Positions 44,907 to 54,067 of a stretch of DNA of 64,000 nucleotides are shown here, piece by piece. The number at the start of each line of letters is the position of its first letter. The first letter of the stretch is position 1. The stretch is from Caballeronia sordidicola (GTDB taxonomy: Bacteria; Pseudomonadota; Gammaproteobacteria; Burkholderiales; Burkholderiaceae), in NCBI RefSeq assembly GCF_002220365.1, contig NZ_MTHB01000109.1:1-64000 (forward strand). Reading direction: 5' to 3'. Position numbers and translations under genes: made by a program. The notes beneath the pieces were generated by a model. It was not told where the DNA came from. It was given only the letters and a program-made list of their open reading frames with translations, and did no database searches.

Positions 44907-45049
44907 GTATCTTCCCAAAGTATTTGCGGGTCAATCAAGGGTATCTACCGAGAAACGGCGGGCAAGGTTTTATATGAGGATTTGAGCGGGTTCGCAGGTC
45001 TATATGACGGCGGCCGGCCTGCAAGGTGAGGTATCGAGGAAGGTGTCTT

Positions 45050-45961
45050 TTATGCGCCTAGTCTTTCCATCAGGAAGTCCACAAAACTGCGCACCCGCGA
45101 CGACAGATGCCGGCCATGCGGATAGAGCAGGATGAACGGTCTCGAACATCCGCCATAACGAGGGAGCAATTCATTGAGTGTTCCGTCCGCGAGGTCCTTC
45201 TCCACAACGAACCGATAGGTCTGGAATACTCCCGCGCCATGACGCGCCAAGGTCACCCCGGCAAGCACATCGCCCGACGATCCATATCCTCCGCGGGTCG
45301 CGATTTCCACGCAACTGCCGTCTTGATTGAACTGCCACGGTATGTTGCGGCCGCTACTTGGCAACTCAAACTGAATGCACTCGTGGTTAATCAGATCGTC
45401 CGGGGTTTTCAGTTCGTGGGCGCCGCGCAAATACGCAGGGGATGCTACGACCACCAGTTCCGAATCCTCCAGCTTTCGCGCGATCAGGCTTGAATCCGGA
45501 GGAGCGCGCCCCCGGATCGCCAGGTCAAAACCTTCGTCCGCAAAATCGATGTTGCGGTTACTGAGGTGCGTTTCGACTGTGACGCCCGGATACTGCTCAC
45601 GAAATTCCGCCAGCAGGGGAAGGACGCGATAGTGGGCGTACGGCGTAGGCATGCTGATGCGCAGGACGCCAGCCGGGGTTGTCTGTTGCCCCGTCGCCTC
45701 CCGCTCCGCATCCGCGAGATGTCCAAGCGCCAGCCGGCATTGCTCAAAGTACCGTTTTCCCGCGTCCGTCAGTCGAATCTGTCGCGTTGTCCGGACGAAC
45801 AACTGTACGCCGAGGCGTTTCTCAAGCGCCGCTACCGAACGGCTGACCGCAGCAGGATTCACGCTCGCAGCCGCGGCAGCGGCCGTGAAACTTTCCAATT
45901 CAGCAGCCAGACAGAACAGTTCGATACTGCCCAGAAGGAGCCCTTCAAATTGACGCTGCAT
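45050..45961 (-). CDS. LysR-family regulator
   Basis: 303 aa from ATG 45961, chosen to fit family length. HTH about 8-65 (ELFCLAAELESFTAAAAAASVNPAAVSRSVAALEKRLG), effector domain afterwards (GVLRISMPTPYAHYRVLPLLAEFREQYPGV). It is divergent from the SDR gene across a 397-bp region and likely regulates it together with the tautomerase. Confidence 0.9.
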   Translation of the reverse strand: MQRQFEGLLLGSIELFCLAAELESFTAAAAAASVNPAAVSRSVAALEKRLGVQLFVRTTRQIRLTDAGKRYFEQCRLALGHLADAEREATGQQTTPAGVLRISMPTPYAHYRVLPLLAEFREQYPGVTVETHLSNRNIDFADEGFDLAIRGRAPPDSSLIARKLEDSELVVVASPAYLRGAHELKTPDDLINHECIQFELPSSGRNIPWQFNQDGSCVEIATRGGYGSSGDVLAGVTLARHGAGVFQTYRFVVEKDLADGTLNELLPRYGGCSRPFILLYPHGRHLSSRVRSFVDFLMERLGA

Positions 45962-46358
45962 AGTCTCTCGATGACATAAAAACCTGCTCTTTCCGGCGCG
46001 ACTTTCAATAGCTATTGGCTCGCTCAAAAACTCGGTCCACGTCTTTATCTTAGCGTCGGGATGCCGGCGTGACGGATAAACCGCGACGATGGTTAGCGAT
46101 TACAAAGACATGGCCAATCGACCGTGAAATGGTGCCCTAATCTGAGTATTCGTGCCTGCCCCTTCGTGACCATCACGGTCCCGACGCGACATTTCACGTC
46201 GCCAGCCGCGCGTCTGATTTGTTCTCACCACGCAAGACTGTTTGTCCATGGCGGGTATTCGAACTCGACGTCCACACGCCTAGACTGCGTTCAGCACTTC
46301 CAGATGCCGTCGGTCCTGACGGTCAAGACAGCTGAATCTACTTATTTAGAGGCTTACC
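45962..46358. promoter_or_regulatory. Divergent intergenic region between LysR and SDR genes
   Basis: 397 bp without a gene. Holds GTGAAAT (46124-46130) and its inverse ATTTCAC (46191-46197), 60 bp apart, and TTATTTAGAGG just before the SDR start. These are plausible LysR contact sites but no consensus is proven. Confidence 0.35.
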
Positions 46359-47069
46359 ATGAGCACGTCACACAAGGTTGTGGTCATCACTGGCGCGTCC
46401 CAAGGCATTGGCGCAGAACTGGTCAAGGCTTTCCGGGAACGCGACTACCGCGTTGTCGCAACAGCACGAAGCATCAAGCCGTCGGACGACACCAACGTTC
46501 TGACGGTGGCGGGTGATATCGGCGACCCTGATACGGCCCGTCGCGTGATTACCGAAGGCGTGGCACGCTTCGGCCGCATCGACACGCTGGTCAACAACGC
46601 CGGCATTTTTATCGCGAAACCGTTTACCCAGTACACGGCCGAAGACTACGCAGCCATCACGGCCGTGAACCTCTCTGGATTCTTCTATATCACGCAGCTC
46701 GCGATTGCTGAAATGGAGAAGAATTCGAGCGGCCACGTCGTCAGCATCACGACCACCCTGGCCAACCATGCCATCAGCGGTGTGCCATCGGTACTGGCAT
46801 CGTTGACAAAGGGCGGTTTGAACTCGGCCACGAAATCCCTCGCGATCGAGTACGCAAAGAGCGGGATTCGCGCGAACGCCGTCTCGCCGGGCATCATCAA
46901 ATCGCCGATGCATGCGCCTGAAACGCATGCGGCGCTCGGGGCGCTTCATCCTATGGGGCATATGGGCGAGATGCGCGATATCGTGAACGCTGTCCTGTAT
47001 CTGGATGCGGCACCTTTTGTGACAGGCGAGATCCTGCATGTCGACGGCGGGCAGAGCGCTGGTCACTAA
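46359..47069 (+). CDS. Short-chain dehydrogenase-like protein lacking the catalytic Tyr
   Basis: 236 aa SDR fold: TGASQGIG cofactor motif near residue 12, NNAG, and the C-terminal VTGEILHVDGGQSAGH. The usual YxxxK becomes VLASLTKGG, where the Lys remains but the residue four before it is Ala instead of Tyr. The Ser of the triad also falls in SITTT. An NAD(P)-dependent carbonyl reductase activity by the ordinary mechanism is therefore doubtful. The gene is divergent from a LysR regulator and followed by a tautomerase gene. Confidence 0.8.
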   Translation: MSTSHKVVVITGASQGIGAELVKAFRERDYRVVATARSIKPSDDTNVLTVAGDIGDPDTARRVITEGVARFGRIDTLVNNAGIFIAKPFTQYTAEDYAAITAVNLSGFFYITQLAIAEMEKNSSGHVVSITTTLANHAISGVPSVLASLTKGGLNSATKSLAIEYAKSGIRANAVSPGIIKSPMHAPETHAALGALHPMGHMGEMRDIVNAVLYLDAAPFVTGEILHVDGGQSAGH

Positions 47070-47077
47070 GCATTTCC

Positions 47078-47098
47078 GGGCGCCGGCAGCCGGCGCCC
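47078..47098 (+). terminator. GC-rich hairpin between SDR and tautomerase genes
   Basis: GGGCGCCGGC-A-GCCGGCGCCC, a nearly perfect palindrome (functional loop about five bases), 8 bp after the SDR stop and followed by CTTTAGTT. It may end or attenuate transcription before the tautomerase gene at 47129. Confidence 0.5.
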
Positions 47099-47128
47099 CT
47101 TTAGTTGCGCACCATAGGAGCGAGCGAC

Positions 47129-47365
47129 ATGCCTATTGTCACCATTCAAGTTACCCGCGAAGGGTCCAAGCCTGGACAGGACTCGGTTACGGCGGAAGAG
47201 AAGGCTCAGCTTATCAAGGGCGTGAGCCAGGTTTTACTCGACGTACTGAACAAGCCACTTGATGCGACCTTTGTTGTGATAGAAGAGGTGGACACTGAGA
47301 ATTGGGGCTGGGGCGGACTACCGGTCCAAGCGTTCCGCCGGCTGCGAGGATCGAAGTCGGCGTAA
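47129..47365 (+). CDS. 4-oxalocrotonate tautomerase family protein
   Basis: 78 aa; ATG 47129 with AGGAG upstream. After removal of Met the N-terminal catalytic Pro1 is exposed (PIVTIQVTREG), as in 4-OT/DmpI. The FVVIEEVDTENWGWGG block matches the 4-OT family. It tautomerises 2-hydroxy-dienoates. It is placed after the SDR gene and converges on the deacylase gene. Confidence 0.88.
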   Translation: MPIVTIQVTREGSKPGQDSVTAEEKAQLIKGVSQVLLDVLNKPLDATFVVIEEVDTENWGWGGLPVQAFRRLRGSKSA

Positions 47366-47438
47366 ACGTTGGCCGGTGCGTTTCGTTCAGGTTGAACAGG
47401 GGTTGTGCCGGGCACGGCAAAGCGCTCGACCCATAACC

Positions 47439-48908
47439 TCAATTCAACCGGGATCGTACAATCACTTCTCCCGCACGCGCACCGCAGTGTTTGCCTTGCC
47501 ACCACGTCAACTCCCCGTTCACCACGACAGCTTCCACGCCGTCGGCGGCTTCGGTCGGCGTATCGTAGGTCGCTCGGTCCTTGATGGTAGCGGCGTCGAA
47601 TATGACGACATCGGCGTGATTACCCGCCTCAAGCGTGCCGCGCCCCGTCAAGCCAAAGTTCTTTGCCGTCAGGCCGCTCATCTTCCACACCGCGGTTTCG
47701 AGCGGGAACAGTCCGATGTCGCGGCTGTAGTGCCCGAGCACCCGCGGAAACGTTCCCCACAAGCGCGGATGCGGCTTCTCGCCCAACGGCAACCCGTCCG
47801 AACCGATCATGGTGTCTTCGAATGCGAGGATGCGCCGGACGTCGTTCTCGTCCATGCTGAAGTAGATCGCGCTCGCCGGTTGCAGGCGTCTGGATGCGTC
47901 GGAGCGGCTTACGCCCCACTCTTCAGCAATTTCACCCAGATCGCGTCCCGCCAGTTCAGGATGCGCTTCACTTGTCGAAATCATCACTCGTCCCTGAAGT
48001 TTCGTTTCATCAGTGTGGAGCATGGTCGAGCTGGCGTCGTAGGGGTAGCAATCGAGTGCGACGCACTGGCACTGCATCGCCGCGCGGATCAGCGGCAACG
48101 TGATCGTCGACTTGCCGAAGTTTGCCTCGCGCATCAGCTTGTGATGTGAAATCACGACCGGCACGTCAAGCGCTCGGCCAATCTCGAACGTCTCGTTGAG
48201 CGAGTCGATACAGCCGTCGGCTTCGTTGCGCATATGCGTCACATAGACCGCACCGGTGCCCGTCAGCGGGCGGCATACGCTGATCACCTCTTCCATTGGT
48301 GCGGCAGAGGCAGGCGGATAGTACGTGCCCGTCGAGATACCGATCGCACCGGCCTCAAGCGCCTCGTTCAGCAAGCCCTGCATCGCTTCGATCTCCTCGT
48401 CGTTGGCGGCCCGGTCGAGCGAATCCATTGTCATCACACGCAGGGTGCTATGGCCCACCATCGCGGCCACGTTGACGGACGATGGCGAACGGCGAACCGC
48501 GTCGAGATAGTCGGCAAAACGCGAGAAGGTAGCGCGTGGCGCATGTTCGTCGCCAGTCAACAAGGTCAACGGCATCGGGCGTGGCGCATCCGGGCTCAAC
48601 GGTGCGAGGCTGATGCCGCAGTTGCCGGTCACGACCGTGGTGACGCCTTGCGAGATCTTGCAGATCATCTGCGGATCGGAGAGAACAGCGGCATCATCGT
48701 GAGTATGCGAATCGATGAAGCCCGGCGCGACGATCTTGCCAGTCGCATCGATAGTCTTCGCCGCTGTACGCGCACGCAGGTCACCGATCTCCGCGATACG
48801 TCCGTGACGAATTCCCACGTCGGCGTCAAAGCGCGGCCGACGCGTGCCGTCGATCACCGTTCCGCCGCGAATGATAAGGTCAAATATATCGTATTCCTGA
48901 CTAGTCAT
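47439..48908 (-). CDS. N-acyl-D-amino-acid deacylase (D-aminoacylase-type amidohydrolase)
   Basis: 489 aa. Metal-site motifs of the D-aminoacylase subgroup: FIDSHTHDD (first), GNCGISLAPL, HMRNEADG, VVISHHKLM, and IGSDGLPLGEKPHPRLWGTFPRVLG. The N-terminal DLIIRGGTVIDGTRRPRFDADVGI is the usual beta-sandwich start. The enzyme removes the acyl group from N-acyl-D-amino acids; the product would feed the D-amino-acid dehydrogenase encoded at 54068. It is 21 bp downstream of the M81 gene in the same direction. N-acyl specificity is unknown. Confidence 0.87.
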   Translation of the reverse strand: MTSQEYDIFDLIIRGGTVIDGTRRPRFDADVGIRHGRIAEIGDLRARTAAKTIDATGKIVAPGFIDSHTHDDAAVLSDPQMICKISQGVTTVVTGNCGISLAPLSPDAPRPMPLTLLTGDEHAPRATFSRFADYLDAVRRSPSSVNVAAMVGHSTLRVMTMDSLDRAANDEEIEAMQGLLNEALEAGAIGISTGTYYPPASAAPMEEVISVCRPLTGTGAVYVTHMRNEADGCIDSLNETFEIGRALDVPVVISHHKLMREANFGKSTITLPLIRAAMQCQCVALDCYPYDASSTMLHTDETKLQGRVMISTSEAHPELAGRDLGEIAEEWGVSRSDASRRLQPASAIYFSMDENDVRRILAFEDTMIGSDGLPLGEKPHPRLWGTFPRVLGHYSRDIGLFPLETAVWKMSGLTAKNFGLTGRGTLEAGNHADVVIFDAATIKDRATYDTPTEAADGVEAVVVNGELTWWQGKHCGARAGEVIVRSRLN

Positions 48909-48929
48909 GAGAGATGATCCATGGCGTGG

Positions 48930-50390
48930 TTATTTGGTGAGCAGCCGGTTATGAATGGGCCATTTTGGCAGCTTGATCTTTTTATACGGCAACGCCGACC
49001 AGTCGGGACTCGCGGAACCGGGTGCGCCAACGTAGAGGATCTCGTGAGCAATGGTGGAGAACGACGCGTGAAAGTGCTGCGCCGACTTGACCACCACAAT
49101 CTTCTTTTGGGCCGGGTCGCACCCGAGTTGCGTGAACAGGTCAATGTTGAGCGCTTGCGCGCGGCGTGTGGAAAGCACAATCTCAATGCCCTGCATTTCG
49201 ATCAGCGCGCAGTCGCCGAGCGGGGACGGCGTGCCTGCCTGACCGGTCATCGTCATGTCCGGGCACACGGCGCGCACCCGACACCGCCCATCGACTGGCG
49301 TACCCGACTGCGGCCCGATCTTGCCGCCGATCCGCAGATCAAGCGTGGCGCCGACGCCGGCATCGAAAGCGATGCTGACCGCAACCGGATCCCACAAGGG
49401 CCCGAGCGCCGCATCACCCATGCCGCGCGCCAGCATGCGCTGCAGGATGAAGGTCGAGTCGCCCGCTGCGCCGCTGCCCGGATTGTCGGAGCGATCCGCC
49501 AGCACGACCGGCGCGCCGGCGGATGCCAGCGCGCGGTCCAGCGCCGTGTCGATATCGAGGTAACGCACAAGCAACGCGTCGCGCAGCGTGATGACCTCAT
49601 CGGCGAACCGCCTCGCGATGGCTTGCGCCATGGGCGCATCCTCATCGGCATAGACCAGGACCTTGGTGCCCATGTCCTTGACATCCCCCGTCGCGAAGCC
49701 CTGCACGATCGAAATCGATAACACGCCGTCGTGCCCCTCCAGCGCCTGGGCGCGATCCGTCAGCGAGCGGCCGGGTTCGCGCGTGGTGTGAATCGGCACG
49801 ACCATTCCGCAGTCAACTACCGCTGCAACCGGATTGATTTCGCCCACTGCAGTGCGCTGACAGAGATCGGCCAGTTCCAGCGCACGCTCGAGCACGTCGG
49901 TATGCGGGTACTCCTTGAACATGATGAGCACGTCGGCATGGCCAACCATCGCTTCGCTTAGGTGCGCGTGCGGGTCCAGCTCCGCACCGATCACGGCGTC
50001 GGGGCCGACTATCTGCCGGACCTCGCGCAACAGATCGCCTTCACAATCGTCGTAACCGTCGGCCACCATTGCGCCATGCAGGCCGAGCAACACGATATCG
50101 ACGGGCAGTGCCGCGCGCAGATCGGCCAGCAGCTCGTCGCGCAAGGTCTCATACGCCAGACGCGTCACCACGCCGCCGGGATTCGCCGATGCAACAAGTC
50201 CTTCGACTACTGTCCAACCATAGGTAGCGGCGCGTTGACGTGCCGCCCATAGGGGGCCGCCGAAGAAAGTCATTTCGCCGGGATGCTGCCCAGCCCGGAA
50301 ATAGCCACGATCGTGGAACGCGCCGATGCCTGTCGGGATGGGCGCGAAGGTGTTCGTTTCCGTGGCAAGGCTGCCGGTAAACACACGCAT
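48930..50390 (-). CDS. M81-family metallopeptidase (MlrC-like)
   Basis: 486 aa, ATG 50390 with AGGAG upstream. MlrC start RVFTGSLATETNTFAPIPTG, zinc-site region DIVLLGLHGAMVADGYDDCEGDLL and AELDPHAHLS, and the VVVKSAQHFHASFSTIAHEI block near the end. MlrC of microcystin degraders cleaves linear peptides, but most family members in soil bacteria act on unknown small amides. It sits between the deacylase and a giant inverted repeat, and belongs to the same operon as the upstream MFS gene. Confidence 0.87.
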   Translation of the reverse strand: MRVFTGSLATETNTFAPIPTGIGAFHDRGYFRAGQHPGEMTFFGGPLWAARQRAATYGWTVVEGLVASANPGGVVTRLAYETLRDELLADLRAALPVDIVLLGLHGAMVADGYDDCEGDLLREVRQIVGPDAVIGAELDPHAHLSEAMVGHADVLIMFKEYPHTDVLERALELADLCQRTAVGEINPVAAVVDCGMVVPIHTTREPGRSLTDRAQALEGHDGVLSISIVQGFATGDVKDMGTKVLVYADEDAPMAQAIARRFADEVITLRDALLVRYLDIDTALDRALASAGAPVVLADRSDNPGSGAAGDSTFILQRMLARGMGDAALGPLWDPVAVSIAFDAGVGATLDLRIGGKIGPQSGTPVDGRCRVRAVCPDMTMTGQAGTPSPLGDCALIEMQGIEIVLSTRRAQALNIDLFTQLGCDPAQKKIVVVKSAQHFHASFSTIAHEILYVGAPGSASPDWSALPYKKIKLPKWPIHNRLLTK

Positions 50391-50398
50391 TGAGGTCT

Positions 50399-51521
50399 CC
50401 TTGGTTTTTCGTTCGCACTTGGGGTTGGGCGGGTGTGCTAGGTTCCGGGGTTAGTGGTCGGGGTTGGTGCCGGGGTGCCGGGGTGCCGGGGTGCCGGGGT
50501 GCCAGGGTGCCGGGGTGCCGGGGTGCCGGGGTGCCAGGGTGCCAGGGTGCCAGGGTCCTGGGTTAGCGGTCTGGGTCAATGCCGGGTTGCTGCTTTCAGC
50601 GTTAGCGGTCTGCATGAGTTGGCTCATTTCTTTAGCACTATTAGCCACTGTGCGTGGCGGCACGTCATTTCTTTGTCCAAAGCGACAAAGAAACGAAGCA
50701 AAGAAAACGCTTTCAAACCACGCTACCCTAAGTGCCCACAGCGTGCAGTTTCTATTCATGGGTGCCCCAAAAGCACGGTGCTCGCCAGAGCCACGGATGT
50801 GTGAACCCCTCTTTCTCCGAACACGGGTTCTGACACGCTTCGCCACCAGTGACTGAACCTGCCCAAGGTTCACCCCGCGCTATCCGCGAACAACCAACCA
50901 CCAAATTAGTACGCTCGGCGCAACCACGTCGCAAACCCACCAATAAACCATGCCGTGCAAACGAGTAAGGCCCTACCCCCGAAAATAACCGCGCCAACCA
51001 AGCAGCTGACCCACCAAGAAACGCAGCAGAGCATACTCGTGAGGCCGCACTGGTTGCGGGGTGAATCGTGCTTGCCCGATAGCACTGATGGCGAAGCGTG
51101 TCTATGTCAGGATTCGCGAGAAGGAGGGGTTCAAACATCCGTCGCTCTGGCGAGCACCGTGCTTTTGGGGCACCCATGAACAGAAACTGCACGCTGTGGA
51201 CACTTAGGGTAGCGTGGTTTGAAAGCGTTTTCTTTACTTCGTTTCTTTGTCGCTAAGGACCAAGAAATGACGCGCCGCCACGCGCAGTGGCTAATAGTGC
51301 TAAAGAAATAAGCCAACTCAGGCAGACCACTAACACCGAAAGCAGCAACCCGGCAACGACTCAGACCGCTAACGCAGGACCCTGGCACCCCGGCACCGAC
51401 CCCGAACACCAACCCCAAAACCTGGCAAACCACCACCGACACCACCGCTAACCCCGACGACCAAGCCACACCCACACCAGCAACCCCAAACCCCAAACCC
51501 CGAGTGCGAACGAAAACCAAT
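50399..51521. repeat. 1.1-kb imperfect inverted repeat element between two operon genes
   Basis: The arms 50399-50880 and 51053-51521 are reverse complements of each other (about 90% by eye over the inner 300 bp). Even the ends match: TTTTTCGTTCGCACTTGGGG on the left and CCCCGAGTGCGAACGAAAA on the right. The central loop is about 170 bp. The left arm carries an expanded octamer run; the right arm has two copies at the mirrored place. The element fills exactly the space between the MFS stop (51525) and the M81 ribosome site. No protein of known type is encoded; the frames that run through it are mirrored and compositionally odd. Confidence 0.88.
50466..50553. repeat. Octamer tandem repeat (GGTGCCGG/GGTGCCAG)x11
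   Basis: Eleven uninterrupted 8-bp units, eight ending GG or alternating with AG, within the left arm of the inverted repeat. The mirrored place in the right arm (about 51390-51400) has two units, so copies were gained here or lost there. An 8-bp unit would shift any coding frame. Confidence 0.9.
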
Positions 51522-51524
51522 TGA

Positions 51525-52772
51525 TCAGGTTTGAAGGCTCGGCAGAGGCGGCTCGTTTGCGGGGCTCCACGTCGTTGCCACCAGCACCGCCAGAATCCCG
51601 GAAATTAGCAGCAGCCAGAACGCAGCAAAAAACGAGCCGTCGAATGCAGCGATCAACACGCCCATTGCCACGGGAGCGATCGAGCCCGCAATCTGTCCAC
51701 CGAAGTTCATCAAGCCCGTGGCGCTGCCGATCAGATGCTCCGGGAAATGTCGTAGCGGGGCCGAAAAAACCGTTGCGTAGACGAAGTTGAACGATAGCGA
51801 AAAGAGCGTCCAGTAGATCAACAATAGAAAGATCGTGGTGGTCGTGATCATCAACGCAAGAAACACCACGCTCATCAATGCGCCCATCATCAGGAACATG
51901 CGTTCCTTGCTTTTGCCGTATTTGTCGAGCAGCAAGCCGACCACGTTCGTGCCCGCGAATGCGATCAGGTTCGGCACCGTCACAGCCAGACTGATGTGAA
52001 GCAGATCGATCCGGTAGGTCTTCATCAGGTACGACGGCATCCACGACTGTACGCCAACATACAACAAGCTCGTGAAGAACCAGATCGCGGTCAGCTTCCA
52101 CGCCATCCGGATGCGCAGCAGCGAACGCCACAAATGCCGCGGCCGGTTCGCGACGCGCGCCCTTTGCAGAGCGACGCCGCCGCGCAACGAGAGCCACAGG
52201 ATCATCGCGACGAACACGCCCGCACCGGCAAGAATATGAAATGCCCCACGCCAGCCGAGATGCACGACGGTGAGCGCGATCAAGCCGGACCCGGCGGCAT
52301 TGCCAAGGAACGTGGTTGAGATCAGGAATGATTTGGCGCGCGCCCGCTCGGGCTTTGGGAATACCTCGGCGACTGTTACCGAACTGGCCGGCGAAAAGCT
52401 GCCTTCGCCCATCCCGAACATGAAGCGGATGGCAAGGAGCGAACCGAACGACCACGCAAGACTCGTCGCGCCAGTGAACACCGACCACATGACAATACAC
52501 AGCACTACGATAATCCGCGAGCCGAAGCGATCCGACAGCCAGCCGCCGGCGAGTTGCATGAATGCGTAACTCACATAGAACGCGCTCAGCAACATGCCAG
52601 CTTGCCGGGTATCGAGGGCGAATTCATGGCTGATCGGAATGATCGCGGTGCTCATCAGGATCCGGTCCGCGTAGCCGACGGCCCACGCGAGGAACAGACC
52701 CGACAGACACACCATTTTTTGCGTCCGGGAAAACACATACCCTGCCGACCCACCCGTCCCCGCAGACTGCAT
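51525..52772 (-). CDS. MFS transporter, ACS family
   Basis: 415 aa, ATG 52772 preceded by GGAGGG. ACS-type: AWAVGYADRILMSTAIIPISHEF in TM1, GGWLSDRFGSRIIVV in loop 2-3, IRFMFGMGEGSFSPAS in TM4. First gene of a minus-strand unit (MFS, M81 peptidase, deacylase), divergent from a LysR gene. It probably imports an N-acyl amino acid or related amide anion; that is inferred from the neighbours. Confidence 0.88.
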   Translation of the reverse strand: MQSAGTGGSAGYVFSRTQKMVCLSGLFLAWAVGYADRILMSTAIIPISHEFALDTRQAGMLLSAFYVSYAFMQLAGGWLSDRFGSRIIVVLCIVMWSVFTGATSLAWSFGSLLAIRFMFGMGEGSFSPASSVTVAEVFPKPERARAKSFLISTTFLGNAAGSGLIALTVVHLGWRGAFHILAGAGVFVAMILWLSLRGGVALQRARVANRPRHLWRSLLRIRMAWKLTAIWFFTSLLYVGVQSWMPSYLMKTYRIDLLHISLAVTVPNLIAFAGTNVVGLLLDKYGKSKERMFLMMGALMSVVFLALMITTTTIFLLLIYWTLFSLSFNFVYATVFSAPLRHFPEHLIGSATGLMNFGGQIAGSIAPVAMGVLIAAFDGSFFAAFWLLLISGILAVLVATTWSPANEPPLPSLQT

Positions 52773-52913
52773 AAGCCCTCCACACCACGTTAGCGCTACG
52801 TACTTGATAACCCCACTCGATAACCCCTATGGTTGTCCGGAGCGCGGGACCGGCCAGCAGACCGAATATGAGGGTGCGGGCGGAGCGCGTCTAATGAAAA
52901 TAAAATCCCAAAA

Positions 52914-52930
52914 TATAACCCTGTGTTATA
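52914..52930. promoter_or_regulatory. LysR-type dyad in MFS/LysR divergent promoter
   Basis: TATAAC-CCTGT-GTTATA, perfect 6-bp arms around five bases, in the 259-bp region between divergent genes, 101 bp before the LysR start. LysR sites of T-N11-A form fit within it. Confidence 0.6.
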
Positions 52931-53031
52931 GGAGGCTTATAGAAGTTGTAAGAGCGCAGGCTGAGAGCCTTGTTCCAAACGATCGAGGCGTGTCGTAAGC
53001 TGCATGGCGAAGTCAATCCAGGGAGACTCAG

Positions 53032-53949
53032 GTGCGTTTGCGACATATCGAAATCTTCAGCGCAATCATGCTCACCGGCTCGGCCAACGGTGCGGCCAAG
53101 CTCCTGCACATCTCGCAGCCGGCCGTCAGCAAGATGCTGCAGCATGCCGAGCAGTCCGCCGGTTTCGCGCTGTTCCTGCGTAGCAAGGGCAAGCTGTTAC
53201 CCACCCCCGAGGCATTGCGGTTGCGCGAAGAACTCGGCCCGTTCGACGAACAACTCAAGCGGATCCGGCGCCTCGTCACGAGCCTTGCGCACGGCGCCGA
53301 CCGCCCGTTAAGGGTCGCCGCTACGCCGGCGCTTGCACACCACGCATTGCCGCAGGTCATGGCACGCTGGTGCCGCGCGTTCCCGCAGTCGAAGTGTGAA
53401 CTGAGCGTCGCGCACACCCGCGAGATCGAACACGCGCTGCTGTTCGACGAGATTGAACTCGGGCTGACCATGCGGCCCGTCTCCCATCCCAACCTGGTTG
53501 CCACGCCGGTATGCGAAAGCACGCTGTGCGCCATTGCGCCGGCTGGCTGGTGGACGGACGATTTGCTCGACCAGCCGCTGACTGCAGACGACCTGGCGGG
53601 GCAACCATTGATCACCATCGATCCGGACGACTACCTTGGATCAATTCTCTCCGCGTGGCTCGCCGACGCTGCTGAGCCCCCTGTCAGCAATCTGTCGGTG
53701 CAGACTTATCCGCTCGGGAAGTCGCTGGTGCAGCAGCGCATCGGCATCGCGATAGTCGATTCGTTCACGGCGAATTATCCCGAGCATCATCCAGATATCC
53801 AGATCCGGCCACTCGCGATCGACGAGACCCTGCAGGTTTATGCGGTGACGGAACACTCGCGACCGCCGCCGCAATCGGCGGAACGGCTCATCCAGTTCCT
53901 GCGTGACGATGCGCCCGGGTCCTCGGCCGGCGAGTCGTCGCGGGGTTAG
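53032..53949 (+). CDS. LysR-family regulator
   Basis: 305 aa. GTG start at 53032 with GGGAG about 10 bases upstream. HTH about 1-60 (RLRHIEIFSAIMLTGSANGAAKLLHISQPAVSKMLQHAEQSAGFALF), then the effector domain. N-terminal sequence HIEIFSAIMLTGSA and the LH-SQP block place it in the group that often controls amino-acid or opine catabolism (NocR/OccR-like). It is divergent from the MFS/M81/deacylase operon and precedes the D-amino-acid dehydrogenase, so it may control both. Confidence 0.88.
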   Translation: MRLRHIEIFSAIMLTGSANGAAKLLHISQPAVSKMLQHAEQSAGFALFLRSKGKLLPTPEALRLREELGPFDEQLKRIRRLVTSLAHGADRPLRVAATPALAHHALPQVMARWCRAFPQSKCELSVAHTREIEHALLFDEIELGLTMRPVSHPNLVATPVCESTLCAIAPAGWWTDDLLDQPLTADDLAGQPLITIDPDDYLGSILSAWLADAAEPPVSNLSVQTYPLGKSLVQQRIGIAIVDSFTANYPEHHPDIQIRPLAIDETLQVYAVTEHSRPPPQSAERLIQFLRDDAPGSSAGESSRG

Positions 53950-54067
53950 ATGCGCTCGCCTCACCTGCTATAACCGACGGCTATAGCGCGAGCGCTGGTC
54001 GATATTGGACGCCGTTCGCGAGCTGCAGAACAATGTCCTCCAGCTCAACCAACCACCGACCCATCCC

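Noticed and set aside
50466..50553. CRISPR-like array
   Set aside because: Uninterrupted octamers without spacers.
50464..50856. Possible proteins running through the inverted repeat (Gly/Val/Pro-rich starts)
   Set aside because: The starts are translations of the octamer repeat and the same frame recurs mirrored in the other arm; no known fold.
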